A program made the position numbers and the translations under genes. A stretch of DNA of 64,000 nucleotides from Zopfochytrium polystomum (taxonomy: Eukaryota > Chytridiomycota > Chytridiomycetes > Chytridiales > Chytridiaceae): positions 62,001-126,000 of the forward strand of contig JAIVFJ010000057.1 of NCBI GenBank assembly GCA_025765615.1, given 5' to 3'. A model generated the notes under the pieces. It ran no database searches. It saw only the letters and a list, made by a program, of their open reading frames with translations, and was not told the origin of the DNA. Positions within the stretch are counted from its first letter, which is position 1. Each line of letters begins with the position of its first letter. This document shows positions 57,018-64,000 of this stretch, piece after piece.

Positions 57018-58718
57018 TCACTTTCGCTGCCGTACCTGGACCACTTCATGTTCGTTTGGTGCTAGTTCTGTGGAAGGTTGTCGTTCAGCTACCGCTGCTG
57101 GTCTTGGTTCTGGGAATTGATCCACGCGAACATTGGCTTCACGAAGGAGGTTTGTGATGTTTTGTTCAGTTGATGTAAGTTCATCTTTGCTGAGGAGTGG
57201 TGTTAGCTGATGAACGAGGTCCTGAGCAATATCCTCTGCTGCTGAGGTGCTGAGGCGAGGGAAACTGTCTTCTGCAACCACAAGGTCATCCAATCGATGA
57301 GTGATTACTCTACCCGTGCTGATGTCAATCAAGCGAGCAATGGAACGACCAATGTTTCCAATGTAAATTGCTGGTCGGGCGCGTTCTGCAAGCTTTTTAA
57401 ACTGATGTGTTTGTCCACGTTCCTTTGCTGTGATATGATACAAACATCCTGAGCCAAAAACTCTGAATTGACTGATGCATGGAGGGAATCCAAGAAGCGT
57501 TTCAACTGGAGATAGTAATCCACGGCTGAGGACAGGAAGTGTATTGATGATATCTACTGCATGTCGAATCGCGTATCCCCACCATGACCATGGTGAACCA
57601 GCATGTCTTAGAAGAGATCGTGTGACATCCATGACTGTTCGAACTGCTTGCTCTGCCTTCCCATTCAGCTCAGGTGTATGAGGTGGACTGACTTCAACGC
57701 GGATGCCACGTGATGCACAGAAACGGTTTAAAAGCGAGTGAATTCAGTTCCCCACCATCAAAGCGGGCGCCCTTTACACGAACATCCCTAACTGTCTCCA
57801 ATTGTTGGATGATATTAATGGCCTCCGGTAGTGCTTCTGACTTTCTCTGAAGGTTTGTCGACCTGAGATAATTACTCGCATAGTCAATGGCAATGAGAGC
57901 AAAGCCATATTGTCCTCAAACTTTGGTTTGACTTCCACTAGATCAAAGGCTAAATGTTCGCCTGGTAGTTTATCTGGAGGATCTGTATTGTGAATAGCAG
58001 CACGAGTCTGTTTGACAATAATGCAGGCCTTACACGGTTCTTCAAGTAAGTCCAGCTTAATGTCAGGAAAGTCAGCACATGTACAGCGCTCCTTCATTGC
58101 TCGTAGTCTTGCATAAGGGATATGGCCGAGGCGTTCATGCATGCGCTGAGTGTTTGGAGCTTTGCTGTTGAGAAAGGCTGTGCGTATACTGAGTGTATCA
58201 ACTGGTTCTGCAGAGCTGAAGAGGTTGTAAAATTTACTGGCGCAGTGTGCAATAAATTGTTTGCTGTAGTTGAAGTTGGGGTTTGCTGCTGTTGGGAACC
58301 ATTGGAGACCATGTCTAAGAATCATTTGAAGGACGGCTGGATCTCCTTCCTCAGGACTGCTACGATAAATAGTACCAGGTTGAAGGTCTCGTGCAAGATG
58401 GAAGAAGCCACATAGTTGTAGGTCCCAATCAGCGACCAAGTTGACAGGACATTCTGGAGCATATTGGGCACCTTCAATTATAAGTGTGATGTTGTTGGCG
58501 AGTGGTATGAGAGCTGTGCCGAATCCTTCACAAGTAAGAATAGGTCCTTTTTTGGCGATACGCATGCTAGATTTCTGCTGAGTATAACTATAGGGAATGA
58601 AGAGAGAGAAATCTCGAAGTGTTGTGACATTGCAACCGTTGTCGATGAGTACAGGAAAAGAAATTGGAAGGGAAGGGACGTTAACTGCAAATGCCCGGAT
58701 TACTCCTGGGCCATCCAA
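57018..58718 (-). pseudogene. Copia protease-integrase of element E
   Basis: Frames 58718-57774 and 57632-57018. Protease LIDNGCNVTTL, integrase HERLGHIPYARL, CKACIIVKQ and AFDLVEVKPKF, then a one-base frameshift (FEDNMALL instead of the GQYGFALI-type core) and a second near 57727. The downstream part resumes with MDVTRSLLRHAGSPWSWWGYA. The first lesion is shared with copy C. Confidence 0.85.
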
Positions 58719-60118
58719 AAATCCTGTTGACTTTCATCTAGTTCAGTCTCTGATTGGAGTTGCGTTTCCATCCACAATTGCTGTTCTGCAGCATACTGCT
58801 CACTTTGCTGGTCATCCCAATCACCGTTCTGTAGCAGAAGTGCTTGGTTTTCAGGTATCTGCTGTTGTCGAGGGTTTGGTTGCTGGAGTAAGAGCGCATT
58901 TGGATTTGCTGGTGGTCGATTCTGTTGCTGTTGCTGCAATTGCTGAAGAAATGTGTTGGCACACTGTCGAGCAACATGACCATAGCCTCCACATGCATGA
59001 CATTGGACTCCAAAAGACTGTTGCTGTGCAGGGTACCAACTCCCCCCAGAGCCGCGTCCCATTGCGGTACCACCTGTTGCTGTTCCACGTGAACTTAGTC
59101 CTCGCCATGTTCCTCAGCCTCGGCCAAAACCACCATATGGGCGCGGTGTGTACTGTTGGGACTGAGGGTTTTGGTACTGCAAGGTTGTTGGGCGGATATT
59201 AGGATACGGCTGGTACTGCTGAGGTTTATGATAACTGCCACGACCGCGGAGTTGACTATAGTGTACTTTTGGCCGAATAATTACATTTGCTGTTGGTGTA
59301 GTGACTTCTGGAATGGCTGTTGTCAGGTCCCGCTCCTGTTGTGCTGCAAGTCGATCCCGCCTCTCATCATATGTATTTTGGCGGGCGGTAGATTTAAATA
59401 AGGTGATTAGTTTCGTCAATGATGAAACAGAAGTGATAGGATTCCCTGCAAACATGAACGTATTGGCAACACCCATATCGATTAGCGTGTTGTTCAGGGC
59501 AGATACGAAGACTCGCACAACTTTGGAAAATGGTGTGATGCGACTGCGGATTTCCACTGATGAACTTTCTGCAAAGCTTTCTACTTTGTGGTAAGCTGTA
59601 ATGAAGCGCATTGCAAATGACTCGGATGATTCTGCAGGTTCCATTTTTATGCGTTCGAAATCATCAATAATTTCCTTTGCTAATCCTTGATCTGTTGTTC
59701 GACATGCAATCGCAATTTCTCCAAGCAGTGTGTAGGCAAATATCTGCCCGCGTCGGGGGAACTGTGGTAGAAGCTCTGGTTCAACATGTCGTCGAATGAG
59801 AAGGATACAGTATGCGTTCTGGTCTTCTGTCCCTGGGAACCATTTGACCGGCTCACGCCCGTCTCGTGCAAATCCATAATGCTCGCCATGGTTGGGCCCC
59901 ATGCGTACTCTGCATGTTGGGCCGACATTAGGATCATTGGGGTCCACTTGATCATTGCGTAATACGTTAATTCGGTCTGGGTCAACGCAGTGGCGGAGAC
60001 CATTGCTTTTGTTGGATAGTTCTGAAATTAGGTCGTCCAGCCAATCTCCAAAATTTGCTGCGCCTTTGAGGATGGGGAATGCACGGGAAGCATACTTGAT
60101 TTGATCACGCTCGCTCAT
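58700..60118 (-). pseudogene. Copia Gag of element E with in-frame TGA
   Basis: Starts MSERDQIKYA at 60118 and stays open to an in-frame TGA near 59111-59113, in the Gly/Arg-rich part (GGFGRG). It continues in the same frame with GTWRGLSS and MGRGSGGSWYPAQQQ, a CCHC knuckle CHACGGYGHVARQC, a Gln-rich stretch and the end QDFWMAQE. Copy D has a TGA at the same codon. It overlaps pol by 19 nt exactly as in element B. Confidence 0.85.
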
Positions 60119-60217
60119 GCTTGTGAGGAAAATGTGTGAGAGCTTTGCAGGAGAATAGAAATTTGAAAGGCAGTGATTTCCCTGATTTAGTGGTAACCCT
60201 TCGTAGGGAATAGTAGC

Positions 60218-61441
60218 TGATGAAATCCCACCCAGGACTGGAGGGACTTGGTGTGTGTGGGGATGAAGAGAGAGAGAGAGAGAGAGAGAGCAGTGATGAT
60301 GGAAAAGGGAGAGGAGTGAGAGGATGGAGAGAGGAGAGAGGAGTGAGTGGGCAGAGATGGAAGAGAGAGCAAATGGAGGAAGAGAGAGTGGCTTGTTTTG
60401 CACTGGATTCTGTCAAAGCAGCAAGGAGGGGGTTGGATTCCTTTTTTGATCTCTGTGAGAGGTTGTTGCTTTTATACTCCTGCAGGTTGGAGCCATCAGA
60501 AAACAGAGGGAGAAGTGGGCTGCACAGAGCAGGCCACAGAAATGAGATAAAACAGGCTGAGCACCAACCCCCAGCCTGGGCTAAGTACCCATTCAGGGCT
60601 GAGTACCACCCAGGGCTGGGCATCACTCAGGGCTGAGCACCAGCCAGGGCTAAGTACCAGCCTGGGCTGAGCACCACCCAGGGCTGAGTACCAGCCTGGG
60701 CTGTGCACCACCTAGGGCTAAGTACCAGCCAGGGCTGAGTACCACCTTGGGCTGAGCACTTTGTCTGGGCTGAGTACCACCAGGAACCAATTTACAGCTT
60801 GTTTGAGAAACAGTTGCTTGTAAATTGGTTTGGTTGTTTCCAAATCAGGAAGCTTGTTTGGGAAACAAGCCGCTTTTTTTCTTGTTTTTAGAAATCCAAT
60901 GATTGGTGCAATCTCTGGTGAGCTCAGTTTTTATCTCATTTTTAGAAATGCAGTGATTGGTGCAATCCCTGATTCCTAAATGCCTGTTGCATTGCTCAGA
61001 TTGCACAGCACAGCAGGAAAGCTGGAATTCCAGATCAGGAAGCGGAATTCCGGTGCAGAGAGAGGAATTCCAGATCAGGAAGCGGAATTCCGATGCAAAA
61101 GGGCGGAATTCCGGTGCAGAGAGCGGAATTCCGGAGCCTGGGGCAGTCGTACACTGCTTCTGCATGCTTGCTGTGCTGTGTTACATGTGCAGAGTGCGTA
61201 GTTTGCGCGTTTTTGTGCATGTTCTAATTGCATTGTTCCTACCGGTAGGATGAACAAAGCTAGAACAACAGCCGCCTTTGCCTATCTCTTTTTATTGAGA
61301 ACAGATTAGCCCTTCCGAGCGCCCCATTCAAGTATTGAATCTACTGAGCCCTTCAAACACCCCATCCAATGTGATTGGATGGAGTTCTCAAAGGGATCAT
61401 CAGTAACGGGCGTAGTGTACCCCGTGGGTCGAATCTCAACA
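60218..61441 (-). repeat. 3' LTR of A-family element F, with expanded repeats
   Basis: 1,224 bp in reverse, ends TGTTGAGATT (at 61441) and TTTCATCA (at 60218). It is longer than the other copies because both tandem arrays are expanded: about fourteen 17-bp units and about six GGAATTCC units. The inner side reads GCGGGGGTG, the likely polypurine tract. Confidence 0.9.
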
Positions 61442-61500
61442 CACCCCCGCAATAGAAAGAGAGGGGGCAACTGTTTCTCCTGGAGTACATGGCTGTCCAA

Positions 61501-61590
61501 CAATGCCAGCCAAGCAGTGGGACTCGAACCCACCCATGTACCCCCCTACACTTGTGAAAACCTGCATGAACCCACAAGTGTAGCTGGAGA
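61501..61590 (-). repeat. Paired hairpins near the F polypurine tract, one resembling a tRNA T-arm
   Basis: On the minus strand GTGGG TTCGAGT CCCAC (61532-61516) has the stem and seven-base loop of a tRNA T-arm. Just upstream is a nine-base perfect stem, ACACTTGTG and CACAAGTGT, around a 16-base loop. No full cloverleaf can be drawn. Confidence 0.5.
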
Positions 61591-61605
61591 AGCCAGAGAG
61601 AGCCT

Positions 61606-63230
61606 TTAGACTAAGCGTTGTGCTGATTTGAGCGTGGGCACCACGCTTACACCTTGGAGGTCGGCGAGACTGCAAATTCCCATCAGTGATGCAAGCTTTG
61701 CATGTTGAGCTGCAGGAAGAGCTTTGGTGAGAAGGTCGGCAATCATCATGTCCGTTGGGCAATGAATGAGTTGAACCTCCTTTTTCTCCAAGTGGTCCCG
61801 TATGAAATGCAACCTCACGTCAAAGTGTTTGACCCGACCATGGTGTATTGGATTCATAGCAATAGCTATGGTTGAACGATTGTCTTCAAAAACAGTAGTG
61901 GGCTTATTTAAATCCATACCCAGCTCCTGGAAGAGCATTCGTAGCCAGATTGCCTCTTTGATGGCCTCAGTAAGGGAGAAGTATTCCGCCTCAGTTGAGG
62001 ACAAAGCGACAACTGATTGTTTCTTGCTGTACCATGTAATAGCACCCCCGCAAAGCATGAACACATGCCCTGACCTCGACTTGCGTCCATCCTCTTCAGC
62101 ATAGCTGGCATCAGCGTAGCCATGTGGTTCATCCCACTCTGGGTAAGAAATACCCGCAGCTTTCTCTACCTCTGGGAGCGTTGCATTGGTGATGCATGTC
62201 ATCTGGGAGTCTCCCTTTTGGTAGAAAAGTCCATGATCCCAGGTAGCGCGGACATATCGCAGCAATCTGTCAAGCGCAAGGGAATCTGAATGGGTTGGAG
62301 TGGACTGGTATTGTGCAAGTGTATTCACAGCATACGCAATGTCAGGGCGCGTCAAGTTTGCAAGGTAAGCAAGTTGCATGAGTGTGCTTCGGAAGTATTC
62401 CGACTCTTTTTGTGGAAGTTTTCCAGAGTCCACATCGTGCATCCATGTCGTGGACATGGGAGTTGCTTTGATTTTGACAGGTAAGCCTTCATCGTCACAC
62501 CAGTAGTTTGCTTCCTCCAAGACATGCTGTGTGTAGTTTTTCTGTCCAATAAAGATTCCATCTTTGATTTTCTCAACTTGGATGCCAACAGCAACTTTTG
62601 GGTTGAGGTCCTCGCGGATTTTGAACTTTGATTTGATCAGAGAAAGAATTTTGGCAATTTCTTCTTCAGTGTGACTGAAGATGAGGATGTCATCTACGTA
62701 TAGAGTGATGATGGTCTTGACCTTTCCATCAGGGTGCCTTTGCACAAAGACACAGTGGTCAGTCTTCAATTGCGTAAATCCAATTTCTACTAGGAAGTCG
62801 CGGATTGTTTTGTACCACTGTCGACCAGACTGGTGCAGTCCGTACAGACTCTTCCTGAGTAAACAGACAAGAAGTATCCCGTCTGCACCACTTATCTCAA
62901 AGCCTTCTGGTTGTTCCATGAAGTTTTCAATGTCCAGTTTGGCGTTCAAGTATGCGGTTTCGACATCAAGGCCTGCAAGTATGAGGTCAAACAGCAACGA
63001 GATAGCAAGGATTGCCCTTATGGAGGAGCTGCGGACGACAGGGGAGAAGGTCTCATTGTAGTCCTGACCAAAGATCTGAGTGTAACCCCGACCAACAAGG
63101 CGAGCCTTGAAGCGTTCAAGGTACCCTTCACTGTCAAACTTGTAGGCAAAAACCCATTTGGGCTTGAGTATCTTACGCCCTTTAGGTCGAGCCACTAAGT
63201 CCCAGACATGCTTTGACTGTGATCGAATTG
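61606..63230 (-). CDS. A-family copia RT-RNase H (element F)
   Basis: Open frame with WVFAYKFDSEGYLERFKARLV-type start, GLDVETAYLNAKLD, catalytic YVDDILIFSHTEEE, NLTRPDIAYAVNTLAQY, RNase H YADASYAEEDGRKSRSGHVF and ALSSTEAEYFSLTEAIKEA, FEDNRSTIAIA and the end LLTKALPA. Full length for a Ty1/copia RT-RH, and distinct in sequence from the B/E type. A frameshift near 63225 separates it from the upstream linker frame. Probably the recent, active-type part of family A. Confidence 0.92.
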
Positions 63231-64000
63231 ATCTCTGAGAGTTGAGCTGCCTTCCAATACTTTGCAAAAGGAGAACGCATGGCCTCTTTATGTGAAGCAG
63301 GGAGTGGTGGTAAGTCCCGCTGGTGGATCCTTTCTGTTGGATATGCTGTGACTTCCTCCGGCTCAAGCACAGTGTATGCTTTGAGCGTTTGGTAGAGTTC
63401 ACGAAATTGTCCCCGTGCTATCCGTAGTTTACGAATTCTTGCAGTTAAAGCGCGGAGTGTTTTCCGACTGTAAGTGGAAGGACTTGTGGCAATTGATGGT
63501 TTTGTTCGTAGTTTACAAAGGTTTGCCTTCAATGCCAGGTAGTCACGTAAACCTGATGGCTCTCGTGGTATGATTGGGGGATTTGTTGCCTCCCCTGTTG
63601 ACTCTGGCAAAGCTAGAATGTCAGGGGAAGTTGAGCGCTCCCTAGGAGGGATTTCCTGTTCATCAGGTATTGACTCTGGTTCAGAATCAGAAGCGTCGTA
63701 TAGCATACCCGGCTGTAGATCTCCCCCCTGTGATTCTGCAGGTGGTACATCGTCTTCTTGTGAGTCAGACAGAGCGTCAGGATGTGCCACATCTGGATCA
63801 GTGGACATAGCAGGGGTATGCAGCGAGGTGGAAAGATATTGGAAATCCTGAGCTGTGGGTTGGACTGGTCCCCATTCCTTCAAGCGGGAGTCATGAAGGA
63901 ACTGTCTCCAGTTCCGCACAATGCCAGGAAAAACATTTTCGTGAAAGGAGACATGGAAGTGTTCCGATATTCTCTGGGTTTTCAAGTCGTAGACTACTGG
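63182..64000 (-). CDS. A-family integrase C-terminus and linker (partial, runs off window)
   Basis: Frame of 267 residues ending near 63182, continuing past the window edge. It contains FHVSFHENVFPG, typical of the copia integrase C-terminal region (GKR/H-V-F-like), a long acidic/Pro/Ser linker (DSEPESIPDEQE), a basic helix (RIRKLRIARGQFRELYQ) and a final PPLPASHKEAMRSPFAKYW, which precedes RT in many copia Pol proteins. Confidence 0.75.
   Translation of the reverse strand, partial: PVVYDLKTQRISEHFHVSFHENVFPGIVRNWRQFLHDSRLKEWGPVQPTAQDFQYLSTSLHTPAMSTDPDVAHPDALSDSQEDDVPPAESQGGDLQPGMLYDASDSEPESIPDEQEIPPRERSTSPDILALPESTGEATNPPIIPREPSGLRDYLALKANLCKLRTKPSIATSPSTYSRKTLRALTARIRKLRIARGQFRELYQTLKAYTVLEPEEVTAYPTERIHQRDLPPLPASHKEAMRSPFAKYWKAAQLSEINSITVKACLGLSGST

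Larger units (their letters stand above)
53117..60217 (-). mobile_element. E-family copia element (copy E) with solo LTR insertion
   Basis: Minus-strand element. In sense order: leader at 60217, gag 60118-58700, protease/integrase 58718-57018, spacer about 57060-56510, RT-RNase H about 56500-53647 split by a solo LTR, polypurine tract, and 3' LTR 53362-53117. The leader is cut at 60217 by element F, so the 5' LTR lies beyond the window. Frameshifts and stops in gag and integrase make it defective. Confidence 0.9.

Noticed and set aside
61516..61532. Possible tRNA gene on the minus strand
   Set aside because: Only a T-arm can be drawn; no matching acceptor, D arm or anticodon arm.

Overview
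The window is eukaryotic and most likely fungal, possibly from an early-diverging, repeat-rich lineage. The evidence is short introns (about 45-120 nt, occasionally longer) with CTAAC-type branch points close to the acceptor, an aspartokinase-family gene, a Galpha subunit with an N-terminal MGNC lipidation motif, an ORC3 gene, and Ty1/copia, Ty3/gypsy and Tad/I-like LINE elements. The species cannot be named from the sequence.

Host genes lie in two places. A secretory or membrane-anchored cyclophilin sits at the left edge (168-1498, +). The main gene island is 13.7-30.4 kb: a Galpha subunit (+), ORC3 (+), a 1,212-residue low-complexity PH-domain protein (-), a divergent aspartokinase-like protein (-), a Cys-type glutathione peroxidase (-) and a small spliced ORF of unknown function (+). 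Exon phases close exactly for Galpha, the PH protein, GPX and the aspartokinase model. ORC3 and the cyclophilin each keep at least one unresolved junction. No operon logic applies; the genes look like independent housekeeping and signalling loci.

The rest is retroelement DNA, much of it nested. I recognise three copia families. Family A has LTRs of about 1.13 kb starting TGTTGAGATT and ending TTTCATCA. Family B has 239-bp LTRs. Family E has LTRs of about 245 bp and is a sister of B. There is also a deleted gypsy element and a 5.6-kb LINE that has lost its reverse transcriptase but keeps a 16-bp target duplication. Left cluster (2.0-13 kb): fragments of A, E (split into an LTR and a gag part), B (copy H) and gypsy. 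Right cluster (38-64 kb): copy C (E family) is cut by an A-family element; that element carries a nearly intact B element (42863-49374, identical LTRs, TSD GCTAC). A reverse A LTR follows, interrupted by an E-family element, which itself contains a solo A LTR (TSD CTAGT) and a second A-family element (F) that runs off the window.

The most notable candidate biology is in the B/E copia elements. Gag and Pol overlap by 19 nt in a conserved -1 arrangement. The integrase and RT-RNase H reading frames are separated by a conserved segment of about 500 nt with splice donor, TACTAAC-like branch point and acceptor; in element B its removal joins the two Pol halves in frame. Several copies also share the same inactivating lesions, suggesting spread of defective copies in trans.
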